From: Tatumella terrea
GTDB taxonomy: Bacteria; Pseudomonadota; Gammaproteobacteria; Enterobacterales; Enterobacteriaceae
Direction: 5' to 3'
DNA length: 64,000 nt
Assembly (NCBI RefSeq): GCF_039523755.1
Contig: NZ_BAAAFX010000021.1
Coordinates: 67,468 to 131,467, forward strand
Part shown: positions 46,957 through 56,052 of the stretch, piece by piece
How the letters are laid out: the number at the start of each line of letters is the position of its first letter
Position numbering within the stretch: position 1 is the stretch's first letter
Position numbers and translations under genes: made by a program
The notes under the pieces: generated by a model
What the model saw: the letters and a program-made list of their open reading frames with translations, nothing else
What the model was told of the DNA's origin: nothing
Database searches by the model: none

Positions 46957-47855
46957 TGACTACTTCGACGACTTCGCAACCGATAGCAGTCACTATCGAT
47001 GGAAAAAAGAGTGCCGGAAAGTTACTGGAAAATACTGCGCATGAAATTAAACAATTAATTCATAAGAATATCACGCCCTGTCTGGCGGTGATATTAGTGG
47101 GTGAAGATCCGGCCAGTCAGGTTTATGTGCGTAATAAATTACGTACTGCCCGGCAGGTGGGAATTAAATCGCTGGAATTTCGTTTTGATTCACGGTTAAC
47201 CGAAACTCATTTGATCGCGACTATTCATGAATTAAATAATGATCCGACGGTGCATGGCATATTAGTACAGCTGCCGTTACCTTCGCAGATTAATGAAGCA
47301 ACTATTGTACAGGCCATTTCACCAGTGAAAGATGTGGATGGCTTTCATCCACAAAATGCAGGAGGTCTGGTACAGGGGCAACGGGTGATCACCCCCTGTA
47401 CACCGCTGGGTTGTCTGATGCTGTTACAAGAGTATGGAGGCGATCTGAGTGGTAAACATGCGGTGGTCATTGGCCGCTCGAATATCGTGGGGAAACCCAT
47501 GGCCAGCCTACTGTTACACGCTCATTGTTCCGTGACTACCCTTCACTCGCGTAGTCGTGATGCCGCAAATCTGGCACGTCAGGGCGATATCCTGATCGTC
47601 GCTGTCGGTCAGCCGCGAATGATTGACGCCAATTGGGTGAAGCCAGGAGCACTGGTAATTGATGTGGGTATCAACCGGGTTATCGATACAGAGGGAAATA
47701 GCCGTTTAGTGGGGGATGTGGACTACGACAGCGTCAGTCTGGTGGCCAAGGCACTCACACCGGTGCCGGGGGGGGTTGGGCCAATGACTATTGCCTGCCT
47801 GATGCAAAACACGGTGTTGGCTGCTGAGATTCAACAACAGCAGTCAGCGAGTTAA
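46956..47855 (+). CDS. folD: FolD, methylene-THF dehydrogenase / cyclohydrolase
   Basis: Bifunctional enzyme converting 5,10-methylene-THF to 10-formyl-THF. It has 299 residues (E. coli 288). The catalytic Y57-x3-K61 pair lies in VYVRNKLRTARQVG; PVKDVDGFHP and the nucleotide motif VVIGRSNIVGKPMASLL are intact. The gene overlaps purU by one base. It links methylene-THF from the dehydrogenase to PurU, and is presumably a second copy besides an essential one elsewhere. Confidence 0.93.
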   Translation: MTTSTTSQPIAVTIDGKKSAGKLLENTAHEIKQLIHKNITPCLAVILVGEDPASQVYVRNKLRTARQVGIKSLEFRFDSRLTETHLIATIHELNNDPTVHGILVQLPLPSQINEATIVQAISPVKDVDGFHPQNAGGLVQGQRVITPCTPLGCLMLLQEYGGDLSGKHAVVIGRSNIVGKPMASLLLHAHCSVTTLHSRSRDAANLARQGDILIVAVGQPRMIDANWVKPGALVIDVGINRVIDTEGNSRLVGDVDYDSVSLVAKALTPVPGGVGPMTIACLMQNTVLAAEIQQQQSAS

Positions 47856-47866
47856 GGAGAGCGAAG

Positions 47867-49108
47867 ATGCCATTAGCACTATTGAAGTACGGACTTTCAT
47901 CGGAATATCCGGCCGAAGTGGATATCCCACCGCCCCGTGAACTTAAAAAGCATTATGATGTGTTGATTCTTGGCGGGGGCGGGCATGGTTTGGCTATCGC
48001 TTATTATCTGGCTAAATATCATGGCATTACTAACGTTGCGGTGTTGGAAAAAGGTTATCTGGCGGGCGGCAATACTGCCAGAAATACTGCTGTTATTCGC
48101 TCTAATTACCTGACTTCGGAGGGGGTACGTTTCTACAGTGAGTCGGTGAAATTATTCCAAAATCTGTCCAACGAGTTTGATTTTAACATTATGTACTCCG
48201 AACGCGGTCAACTCACGCTGGCACATACCGACAGCACAGTACGAGCCTTCAGGCAACGTGCTGAGGTTAATAAGCATTTTGGCGGTCGTACCGAAATGAT
48301 AGACCGCCAGCAAATCAAAGAACTCGTGCCCACCCTTAATCTCGACCCGGGAAATATTCCGGTGCTGGCTGGCTTATGGCATATCGATGGTGCCACGGCA
48401 CGTCACGATGCCGTGGCCTGGGGATACGCTAAAGAGGCCGCAAAACGAGGTGTTGAAATTCATCAGATGACGACAGTGGAAGATCTGGAGATCACTGACG
48501 GGCGTATTACCGCGGTAAAAACCAATCGCGGAAAAATTGGCTGTGGGTGCGCCGTACAGGCTGTTGCAGGGCACAGTTCATTGTTAGCAGCAAAAGCAGG
48601 ATTTCGTCTACCGGTAGTTTCCTATCCGCTGCAGGCAATGGTAACGCAACCGGTCAAACCTTTCCTCGATCCGCTGGTAAGCTCTACAGCTTTGCACTGT
48701 TATGTTCAGCAAACCAGCCGTGGAGAGGTGGTATTTGGCGGTGGTTCGGATCCTTATCCGTTGTATAGCACCCGTTCGACCCTGGATCTCAAAGAAAGCC
48801 TGATCGCCCACGGTATTGAAATGTTCCCGTTCCTTGCTAAAGCACGCCTGATGCGGCAGTGGGCGGGAATTACCGATATGACTCCCGACTATAGTCCGGT
48901 CATGGGGGAAAGCCCGGTGAAGAATTACTACCTGGATGCGGGATGGGGGACCTGGGGGTTCAAAGCCACACCTATCTGTGGCAAAACCATGGCAGAGATG
49001 GTTGCCAGCGGTGGTAAGACACCACCACTGATAGCACCGTTTCAACTGGAGCGCTTTGCTCGCTTTCAACAAGTCAATGAAATGGGTGCTACAGCCGCCA
49101 GCCACTAA
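47867..49108 (+). CDS. mgdA: N-methylglutamate dehydrogenase subunit A (SoxB-like beta subunit)
   Basis: FAD-dependent oxidoreductase subunit of 413 residues, homologous to the beta subunit of heterotetrameric sarcosine oxidase. The dinucleotide fold VLILGGGGHGLAIAYYLAKYHG is at about 32-53, with GGNTARNTAVIRSNYL following, the region that carries covalent FMN in the family. The C-terminal block WAGITDMTPDYSPVMGESPVKNYYLDAGWGTWGFKATP is typical. AAGGAGA precedes the ATG. Gene content around it favours N-methylglutamate over sarcosine as substrate. Confidence 0.87.
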   Translation: MPLALLKYGLSSEYPAEVDIPPPRELKKHYDVLILGGGGHGLAIAYYLAKYHGITNVAVLEKGYLAGGNTARNTAVIRSNYLTSEGVRFYSESVKLFQNLSNEFDFNIMYSERGQLTLAHTDSTVRAFRQRAEVNKHFGGRTEMIDRQQIKELVPTLNLDPGNIPVLAGLWHIDGATARHDAVAWGYAKEAAKRGVEIHQMTTVEDLEITDGRITAVKTNRGKIGCGCAVQAVAGHSSLLAAKAGFRLPVVSYPLQAMVTQPVKPFLDPLVSSTALHCYVQQTSRGEVVFGGGSDPYPLYSTRSTLDLKESLIAHGIEMFPFLAKARLMRQWAGITDMTPDYSPVMGESPVKNYYLDAGWGTWGFKATPICGKTMAEMVASGGKTPPLIAPFQLERFARFQQVNEMGATAASH

Positions 49109-49119
49109 AGGAAAGTCAG

Positions 49120-49437
49120 ATGAAAATTTTGCATTGCCCGCTCAACGGACCGCGCAATATTACTGAATTCGCCTATGGTGGCGAGTTGAAAACTATCCCG
49201 GACCAAATGAATTGCACTGATCGTGAATGGGCCGATTATGTGTTTTATGAAGATAACCGTGCCGGGGTAGTTACCGAGTGGTGGTTCCATACGCCTTCTG
49301 GTTACTGGTTTCTGGCTGAGCGTAATACTCTGACCGACGAAGTTATAAGTACTTATGATGCAAGTCAGGTATTCCCTAATCCACACAGCAATTTGCTGCC
49401 TGGCAGCATTACTACGCCATCGGAGGTCATCTCATGA
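49120..49437 (+). CDS. mgdB: N-methylglutamate dehydrogenase subunit B (SoxD-like delta subunit)
   Basis: A small 105-residue subunit with the SoxD pattern ILHCPLNGPRNITEFAYGGELK, REWADYVFYEDNRAGVVTEWW and GYWFLAERNTLTDEVISTY. In Corynebacterium-type sarcosine oxidase, cysteines and a histidine of this subunit bind zinc; here the second Cys of the N-terminal CPxC is Asn and the later Cys is missing, leaving C6 and H57. Its stop overlaps the mgdC start (ATGA). Confidence 0.88.
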   Translation: MKILHCPLNGPRNITEFAYGGELKTIPDQMNCTDREWADYVFYEDNRAGVVTEWWFHTPSGYWFLAERNTLTDEVISTYDASQVFPNPHSNLLPGSITTPSEVIS

Positions 49438-52346
49438 CTCAGAAACGTTTACCTGCGCCGATGGGTAGTCTGATTAACCGCCAGCAACCGGTCAGTTTCA
49501 CTTTTGAAGGTGAGTCTTTCACCGGATACAATGGTGACTCGATTGCCAGTGCCTTAATCGCAAACGGACAACAACTGTTATCCCGATCATTTAAATATCA
49601 TCGCCCACGCGGTGTGCTCAGCATGTTCGGCCAGGATGCGAATTCACTGGTGCAATTACCGGATGAACCCAACGTACTGGCTGATATGCAACCCATTACC
49701 CCGGGACTTAACGTTAGCGGACAAAACTACAGCGGGTCGTTGAATAAAGACAGTGACGATAAAATTCAGCTCTTTTCCCGTTTTATGCCAGTGGGTTTTT
49801 ATTATCGGGCATTCTACAAACCGAAGGGCATGTGGAAGCGCTGGGAACCATTGATTCGCCGTAAAGCCGGTCTTGGGGTACTGAATCTTAACGCGACTGC
49901 TGGCTATTACGATAAAGCCTATTTGTTCTGTGATCTACTGGTGGTCGGTGCCGGTCCTGCGGGAATACAGGCCGCACTCACCGCTGCTGACGGCGGGGCG
50001 AAAGTGATTATCGTTGAGCAACTGCCTGTCGCCGGAGGCGCAATGAGCTGGGCACGTATGTCAGCCGATGCGCAACAAACCGAACAGCAACTGGGGGCTA
50101 TGACCCATCGGCTTGAAACCCATCCGAACATCCGTCTGCTGCTTAATGCAACCTGCAACGGCTGGTTTAAAGATCACTATTTGCCAGTGATTCAGAACCA
50201 ACGTATGTACAAGGTACGGACGGGCAGTTGTGTGATTGCTACCGGTACATACGACCAACCCGTGATCTTCCGCAATAATGATCTGCCGGGTATCATGCTG
50301 ACCAGTGCTGCACAGCGTCTGATCCAGCATTATGCTGTCAGTCCGGGCCAGCGTGCAGTGCTGTTAACCGGCAATGATGATGCTTATTTCGCCGCATTAA
50401 TGATGCACGAGCAGGGAATAAAGGTCGCGGCTGTTGTCGATTTACGTGCAACTTTACCAGCAGCAGAATTAACTGAACCGTTGCAAAGTGCCAGTATTGA
50501 ACTTATCACCAATGCGACTGTGTATGAAGCTTTTGCAGGGCGTTCAGGACAGCTCTCATCAGTAGATGTCAGGACTATTACCGGACAAGGGCAGGTTGCC
50601 CCGAATGGCCGGCGTATCGAATGTGATTTACTCTGCATGTCTGCAGGCTATATGCCTGCCTGGCAATTACCTTGTCAGGCAGGCGGAAAACTCAGTTACG
50701 ACGATGCTAGTGCCAGTTTTTCATTGGGCGATTTACCGGCGAATATGTTTACTGCAGGTTCGATCAATGGCTGGTCTGGTCTGGAAGAGTCTGTCAGGGA
50801 TGGCATGAATGCCAGTCGTATGGCCTTGCAGCAGTTGGGTTTCAGTCATAATCTCATCACCCCTTCGCCTTCAGAGGGGGAGAAACCGCGAATCAATTAT
50901 CCCTGGCCAATTTTTCCCCACCCGAAAGGTAAAGAGTTCGTTGACTTCGACGAGGATTTGCAGATCAGGGATATTATTAATGCCACTAAACATGGCTATC
51001 GAGACGTGCAACTGGTGAAGCGCTTTTCAACGGTGGGCATGGGGCCATCACAAGGGCGTCATTCGGCATTACCGACAGCCCGGTTAGTGGCCCGGGCCAC
51101 CAACCGTAGTGTGAGCGAGACCGGGATTACCACGGCACGGCCCCCTTTCAGCGCCGAAAGTCTTGCGCATCTTGCCGGACGCCATTTCGATCCCTGGCGA
51201 GTGACTGCCATGCATCAGCGGCATGTTGCGCTTCAGGCTCAGATGATGCCTGCAGGTAACTGGTTGCGCCCTGGCTGGTATCAGACCTTACCTGCGACCG
51301 ACAAACTATCAGCAGTAGAGGCAGAAGTACTTAACGTCAGAAATAATGTCGGGCTGATTGATGTTTCTACGTTAGGAGGTATTGAGCTGAGAGGGCCGGA
51401 TGCCGCCGAATTCCTTAATCGTATGTATACCTTCGCGTTTATCAAACAGCCGGTGGGGCGTACACGCTATGCGCTGATGACCAATGAGCAAGGTGTAGTG
51501 ATTGACGATGGTGTCGCTTGTCGGCTGGCTGAAAACCACTTCTATGTGACTGCGACCTCCAGTGGCGTTGCCCGGGTCTACCAGTCGATGCTGCAATGGA
51601 ATATCCGCTGGCGACTGGATGTAGATATCGCGAATGTCACTTCTGCCTGGGTAGCAGTTAATCTGGCGGGGCCAAAGTCTCGTCAGGTATTAAGTCAGCT
51701 GTGTGATGGACAGGATCTGAGTGCGGAAGGATTTCCTTATCTGGCCTGCCGTGAAGGTCGCGTCTCCGGGATTCCAGCCCGCTTGTTACGTGTCGGATTT
51801 GTCGGCGAGTTGGGCTATGAAATTCATGTTCCAACGCGATATGGACTAGCACTGTGGGATGCGTTGATGCAAGCCGGTCAGTGTTGTGGCATCAAACCGT
51901 TCGGTGTTGAAGCTCAGCGTCTGCTTCGTCTGGAAAAAGGGCACGTTATTATCGGACAGGACACCGACGGAATGAGTCATCCGCAGGAGATCAACATGGG
52001 ATGGGCTGTGAACCGCAGCAAACCTTCGTTTATCGGTCGTCGTGCTATCGATATTCTTGAAGCACATCAGCCGGTGCGGAAATTAGTCGCATTCAGGTTA
52101 CCGGCCGGTTCACCGAAGCCACTGGAGGGGCATCTGGTTCTGGAAGGTGGCCAAATCACCGGTAACGTAACTTCCTGTGAGTTCTCTCCGACACTTAACG
52201 CAATAATTGGCATGTCCTATGCATCTGCTGAACGGTCGACTCCGGGCGACAGAATTACGATTCGCACAGAAGACGGTAGGGAGGTCACAGCCGAGGTGGT
52301 CAGCTTGCCTTTTTATGATGCTGAAAACCAGCGACAGGAACTTTAA
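49434..52346 (+). CDS. mgdC: N-methylglutamate dehydrogenase subunit C (SoxA-like alpha subunit)
   Basis: A 970-residue multi-domain subunit. Residues about 15-105 form a ferredoxin-like domain lacking cluster cysteines (SMFGQDANSLVQL). A Rossmann FAD/NAD-binding domain begins at about 165 (LLVVGAGPAGIQAAL), and a second nucleotide-binding region follows (MFTAGSINGWSGLEESVRDGMNAS). The C-terminal third (about 600-960) is a GcvT/aminomethyltransferase domain (VGLIDVSTLGGIELRGPDAAEFLNRMYT; LLRLEKGHVIIGQDTDG) that binds THF and captures the methyl carbon as 5,10-methylene-THF. Confidence 0.89.
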   Translation: MTQKRLPAPMGSLINRQQPVSFTFEGESFTGYNGDSIASALIANGQQLLSRSFKYHRPRGVLSMFGQDANSLVQLPDEPNVLADMQPITPGLNVSGQNYSGSLNKDSDDKIQLFSRFMPVGFYYRAFYKPKGMWKRWEPLIRRKAGLGVLNLNATAGYYDKAYLFCDLLVVGAGPAGIQAALTAADGGAKVIIVEQLPVAGGAMSWARMSADAQQTEQQLGAMTHRLETHPNIRLLLNATCNGWFKDHYLPVIQNQRMYKVRTGSCVIATGTYDQPVIFRNNDLPGIMLTSAAQRLIQHYAVSPGQRAVLLTGNDDAYFAALMMHEQGIKVAAVVDLRATLPAAELTEPLQSASIELITNATVYEAFAGRSGQLSSVDVRTITGQGQVAPNGRRIECDLLCMSAGYMPAWQLPCQAGGKLSYDDASASFSLGDLPANMFTAGSINGWSGLEESVRDGMNASRMALQQLGFSHNLITPSPSEGEKPRINYPWPIFPHPKGKEFVDFDEDLQIRDIINATKHGYRDVQLVKRFSTVGMGPSQGRHSALPTARLVARATNRSVSETGITTARPPFSAESLAHLAGRHFDPWRVTAMHQRHVALQAQMMPAGNWLRPGWYQTLPATDKLSAVEAEVLNVRNNVGLIDVSTLGGIELRGPDAAEFLNRMYTFAFIKQPVGRTRYALMTNEQGVVIDDGVACRLAENHFYVTATSSGVARVYQSMLQWNIRWRLDVDIANVTSAWVAVNLAGPKSRQVLSQLCDGQDLSAEGFPYLACREGRVSGIPARLLRVGFVGELGYEIHVPTRYGLALWDALMQAGQCCGIKPFGVEAQRLLRLEKGHVIIGQDTDGMSHPQEINMGWAVNRSKPSFIGRRAIDILEAHQPVRKLVAFRLPAGSPKPLEGHLVLEGGQITGNVTSCEFSPTLNAIIGMSYASAERSTPGDRITIRTEDGREVTAEVVSLPFYDAENQRQEL

Positions 52347-52936
52347 TGATGCAAAATATGCACGTTTTGGCGGCAGGGCCGCTGGATGATAAAAATACTT
52401 CTTTCGATAATGGCAGGGTTGTTCTGAGTGACTTTTCCCCGTTGGCACGGGTCGGATTCCGTGGCCGCCATGCCACCTGGTATCTTCAGGACCGGGATTA
52501 TGTACTGCCCGACCAGCCCAATCAGGCGCGCTGGCAATCTGATGGTTCGTTGGTGGCTCGACTGTCACAAACCGAATATCTTCTACTGGCAGCCTCGACG
52601 CAATCCCGGTCACGTATTCAACAGGAAGAATTGCAGTGGCAGATGAGTGAGCTTTCCTGTTTTTCCCTGCCCCGTCAGGACACTCACGGATGGCTGCGCC
52701 TGAAAGGCGAAGTGCTGCCTGAAATGATGTCAAAGCTCTGTGCGGTAAATTTGGATACCCTGCAATTTACAGCCGGTGCGGTGGTACAAACTTCAGTCGC
52801 CCGGGCGAATGCCATGGTGATCAACGCATCACAGAACGGGGAAACCGAGTTCTGGCTGCTGATGGATAACTCTCTGGCAGCGTATTTTTGGGATGTATTA
52901 TGTGATGCCAGTACGGAGTTTGCGATTGCTGATTAA
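52346..52936 (+). CDS. mgdD: N-methylglutamate dehydrogenase subunit D (SoxG-like gamma subunit)
   Basis: A 196-residue subunit related to the gamma subunit of heterotetrameric sarcosine oxidase, with features such as LSDFSPLARVGFRGRHATWYLQ and THGWLRLKGEVLPEMMSKLCAVNLDTLQF and the C-terminal SLAAYFWDVLCDAS. The start codon overlaps the mgdC stop (TAATG), indicating translational coupling. It completes the A-B-C-D order known from N-methylglutamate clusters. Confidence 0.84.
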   Translation: MMQNMHVLAAGPLDDKNTSFDNGRVVLSDFSPLARVGFRGRHATWYLQDRDYVLPDQPNQARWQSDGSLVARLSQTEYLLLAASTQSRSRIQQEELQWQMSELSCFSLPRQDTHGWLRLKGEVLPEMMSKLCAVNLDTLQFTAGAVVQTSVARANAMVINASQNGETEFWLLMDNSLAAYFWDVLCDASTEFAIAD

Positions 52937-52990
52937 CCCTTAACTTCCATTTCCGGGGCCTGGTCCCGGATTGATTTACTGCAGGTGTAT

Positions 52991-53794
52991 ATGTCTGTCA
53001 TTACTATCACCGAAAATGATTATACAGTTCCCGCACTATTTCGCGGGCTGACGATCATTGAAATGTTTAACAGCCAGGACAGAGTGTTGACAGTCCAGGA
53101 TTTTGCCGAACATCTGGGCGTCTCAACCTCATCAATTTATCGCATTGTGACCACTCTGACTGAGATGAACTATCTTGAAAAGGTGGCGAAAAATACCTAT
53201 CAGCTTGGACCCCAGGTGATTTCGAATGGTTTTAGTTACCTGGCCAGTCGTGATGTGGTGGATATTGCAATGCCGCATCTTAACGCCTTGCGTAATGCGG
53301 TTTCCATGTCGTGCCATCTGAGTATTCGTGAAGGCCAGGAAGCCGTGTATATTTACCGTTCATTTGCTTCGCAGCGTTTGTCAGTGAATGTACCTATTGG
53401 TACCCGAATTCCCTGCCACTGTAGTGCGATGGGGCGGGTATTATTAACCGGTTTGCATGCTACTGAACTGGAAAGTTTGTATCAGCATGTGCGACTGGAT
53501 GGCTATTCTGTGCCAGCACCACGCACTCTGCCGGAACTGAAGGAAACCATTATTCAGGACTGTGCGCAAGGCTGGGTTGAGCATCGTTCTGACTTTGCCA
53601 CCGCCATTGCCTGTGCGTTGCGTGACCATCATAATCAAATTGTTGCGGCTATTAATGTCTCCGGCCCGGATGCGCTAATGGAAGATCCGCGGCAAAAAGA
53701 GGTAGTTCGTAATGCGCTGCTCGCGACTGCGCAACGTATTTCTTTTGAGTTGGGTAACCTGCGTAAAATGACGGAGAAAATCAGGACGAAATGA
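52991..53794 (+). CDS. IclR-family transcriptional regulator
   Basis: A 267-residue IclR regulator. The winged HTH is FRGLTIIEMFNSQDRVLTVQDFAEHLGVSTSSIYRIVTTLTEMNYLEK. The C-terminal effector domain includes GTRIPCHCSAMGRVLLTGL and WVEHRSDFATAIACALRD. The ATG at 52991 is used; GTG at 52985 is an alternative. It lies 54 bases after mgdD in the same direction and overlaps the next regulator, so it is probably part of the rightward methylamine operon. Confidence 0.9.
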   Translation: MSVITITENDYTVPALFRGLTIIEMFNSQDRVLTVQDFAEHLGVSTSSIYRIVTTLTEMNYLEKVAKNTYQLGPQVISNGFSYLASRDVVDIAMPHLNALRNAVSMSCHLSIREGQEAVYIYRSFASQRLSVNVPIGTRIPCHCSAMGRVLLTGLHATELESLYQHVRLDGYSVPAPRTLPELKETIIQDCAQGWVEHRSDFATAIACALRDHHNQIVAAINVSGPDALMEDPRQKEVVRNALLATAQRISFELGNLRKMTEKIRTK

Positions 53795-54408
53795 GAAAAC
53801 CGGTGACTACCAGTCAACGTGAAAGCCCGTTGAGCCTGGAGCAGCATATCGCCCGGTCGCTGAAACAGCGACGGATTTCACAGGGGTACAAAATCTCCGA
53901 TGTTGCCCGTATTGCCGGGGTCAGCGTGGGCATGGTCAGTAAAGTAGAAAATGCGCAGGTGTCGACTAGCCTGGATATACTTAACCGGCTCTGTGATGCC
54001 ATTGGTTTACCGGTGTCAAAGCTCTTTAGCGACTTTGATATTGCCAAGCGCGGTGCTCAGCTGATTAAAGCGGGTGAAGGGCTGGAAGTTGTCCGTACCG
54101 GCACAGAAGTGGGCCATTCTTATCACCTGCTCAGTTATGCGCAGGGTCCGCAGAAGTTGTATGAACCTTTTTTAGTGATCATGGATGACGCCAGTGAAGA
54201 ATTCCCTAATTTCTGCCATCCCGGCCATGAATTTATTTATTTGCTCGAAGGTGAACTGATATATCGTCACGGTACCCGTCTTTATCCTATGTCACCCGGT
54301 GACAGCCTTTCTTTCGACGGTGGTGTTCCGCATGGACCCGAAAAGTTAATCACCGTCCCGATCCGTTTGCTGTCAATTATTCACTATGATGAGAATGATG
54401 AACGTTAA
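53791..54408 (+). CDS. XRE-cupin transcriptional regulator
   Basis: A 205-residue regulator with an N-terminal XRE HTH (ARSLKQRRISQGYKISDVARIAGVSVGMVSKVENAQVSTSLDILNRLCDAIGLPVSKLF) and a C-terminal cupin domain (CHPGHEFIYLLEGELIYRHGTRLYPMSPGDSLSFDGGVPHGPE) that may sense a small molecule. It overlaps the IclR gene by four bases (ATGA), so the two regulators are co-expressed. Confidence 0.9.
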   Translation: MRKPVTTSQRESPLSLEQHIARSLKQRRISQGYKISDVARIAGVSVGMVSKVENAQVSTSLDILNRLCDAIGLPVSKLFSDFDIAKRGAQLIKAGEGLEVVRTGTEVGHSYHLLSYAQGPQKLYEPFLVIMDDASEEFPNFCHPGHEFIYLLEGELIYRHGTRLYPMSPGDSLSFDGGVPHGPEKLITVPIRLLSIIHYDENDER

Positions 54409-54582
54409 CCGAATATACTCTCCTTCCTGAAATTATCTGCAGTTATATTCTATAATTCACCTGGCGTGCACCAGTATGGGACACGTTTTTTTTGGTGTTT
54501 TATTTTCTATTCTTTATATCTGAATTTGTTTTTTTATTTATAAAAATCAGATGGTTATCATATGAAATAATTATAAATGTGA

Positions 54583-54610
54583 TAAGGCGGAAATGCGAGT
54601 TACCGCCTTA
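54583..54610. terminator. Hairpin between converging regulator genes
   Basis: A perfect 8-bp stem TAAGGCGG / CCGCCTTA with a 12-base loop lies between the XRE-cupin stop and the DUF1330 stop. Read leftward the tail is T-rich, so it may end the GntR-DUF1330 transcript. A T8 tract at about 54486 may end the rightward one. Confidence 0.45.
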
Positions 54611-54663
54611 ATCAGATCAGGGAAAGGAATTATTTTTAAATTATCCCGATTGATAAATTTTAT

Positions 54664-54951
54664 TTATCCGAGTCCGTTAACTATAGTTATCATGGCGTTT
54701 GAAACCTGTTTACGTTGTTTTTTTGCATACTGGTATTCCTCAGAATAATAACAGTCTAATGCTGTCTGATAATCAGAAAATTCAATAATGACATGCTTGG
54801 TAAATTTTTCACCTTCCAGTGAAGTGGCCTGTTCTCCACGAGCAATAAACTTTGCCTGATATTTTTTGAATGCCAGTGGTGCTAATTCTATATAATTTTG
54901 GTACTGTTCTGCATTTTCAATATTAACGTGCGCTATCCAGTAAGCAGGCAT
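54664..54951 (-). CDS. DUF1330-family protein
   Basis: A 95-residue dimeric ferredoxin-like alpha+beta protein of the DUF1330 family: MPAYWIAHVNIENAEQYQNYIELAPLAFKKYQAKFIARGEQATSLEG, with EFSDYQTALDCYYSEEYQYAKKQR. The function of this family is unknown; members occur beside catabolic genes. It follows the GntR gene by two bases in the same direction, so it is probably co-transcribed and may bind a pathway intermediate (inference). Confidence 0.85.
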   Translation of the reverse strand: MPAYWIAHVNIENAEQYQNYIELAPLAFKKYQAKFIARGEQATSLEGEKFTKHVIIEFSDYQTALDCYYSEEYQYAKKQRKQVSNAMITIVNGLG

Positions 54952-54953
54952 AA

Positions 54954-55631
54954 TTATTCCTCAATGGTAAGAATTGATTTTGCAAGGGAGGCGGCTTCAG
55001 TCAGATGTTGTATCACTGCCTGTTTCGCTTGTTCAGGATCATTCTTTTCAATGGCTTCATAAATCCTGGAAATACGCTCAAAACCTGCGACCTGCCGCTC
55101 AGGGTTGCGCAATGTCAGTACCCGAAGTCTGCTGATCCGGCTGTTGAGTCGCTGAACAATTTCCCACGCAATATGGTGTTTTGCAATGGAAAAAAGGGCT
55201 TCATAAAAAGCCTGTGATGCATCAACACGCTCTGTATCATCCAGGTCATGAGATGCTTTAGCAATACGCATCAGTTTTTGGTGTAAGCTTTTTTTGTCTT
55301 TACTGGTCGCCGACTTCGCACAATCTTTAGCTGCTTCTGATTCCAGTAATAACCGGATGTCGTAAATTTGTGCCGCAACTTCCCAGGTCAGCACTGCGAC
55401 AATCGGGCCTTTCTTGGGTATATTTTCAATAAGCCCTTCAGCTTCCAGATAACGAATGACTTCACGGACTACCGTACGACTCACACCTAATTCATCACAC
55501 AGGCTGCGTTCAACCAATCTGTCTCCAGCTTTAAAATGGCCAGAAATAATAGCCCGGCGAACTTTTTCTAATGCCAGTTCGCGAAGTGTCACTGGCGTGT
55601 TTTCAATTTTTAACGAGTGACGAGCAACCAT
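54954..55631 (-). CDS. GntR-family regulator, FadR/FCD subgroup
   Basis: A 225-residue regulator. The N-terminal winged HTH has LRELALEKVRRAIISGHFKAGDRLVERSLCDELGVSRTVVREVIRYLEAEGLIENIPKKGPIVA, and the C-terminal all-helical FCD domain begins AAQIYDIRLLLESEAA. FCD regulators usually bind organic acid or sugar-acid ligands with a metal. It is divergent from the ring-cleavage operon and a palindrome of the FadR type lies in that promoter, so it most likely represses it until the inducer is present. Confidence 0.92.
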   Translation of the reverse strand: MVARHSLKIENTPVTLRELALEKVRRAIISGHFKAGDRLVERSLCDELGVSRTVVREVIRYLEAEGLIENIPKKGPIVAVLTWEVAAQIYDIRLLLESEAAKDCAKSATSKDKKSLHQKLMRIAKASHDLDDTERVDASQAFYEALFSIAKHHIAWEIVQRLNSRISRLRVLTLRNPERQVAGFERISRIYEAIEKNDPEQAKQAVIQHLTEAASLAKSILTIEE

Positions 55632-56052
55632 AATCTTCCCGATTTAAAGAATTAAAAAATTCAGCGATAAGTTAATTTAAAATTTAGCAACCTTTTTATT
55701 ATTATCACTGTTTATATTGTTAAAGCAATGCCAGTTGATTTACTTAATCATAATATTCTCTCCCATCCAGACCCGACTAGCCGGATGAAATTAGCGTTCG
55801 TTCTTAGTTCCATTACGGCTCATCATTGCGACAGAAATAAGACAAACCAGTAAATTATAAATCAAATAAAATCAATATATTATATAAAGTCAGGCTTTCT
55901 TCCTGGTTGATGATTTATGGCGGTAATCACAGACTCTTATTGCACTTGATAGAGGGTGTAAAGCATGAGGGTTTTATGGTTAACATTATGTTTTATAAGA
56001 TATTAATTCATTCTTTTTTCCCAAAAAATCCACCACATAAGAACACGGTATG
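55632..56052. other. Gap between the GntR gene and the operator, no gene seen
   Basis: About 420 A/T-rich bases without a supported frame. It presumably contains the GntR promoter. Confidence 0.45.

Noticed and set aside
47867..52936. Sarcosine oxidase soxBDAG
   Set aside because: The subunits are homologous, but the adjacent gmaS and mgsABC genes make N-methylglutamate the better substrate; glyA and serine dehydratase genes common beside soxBDAG are missing.
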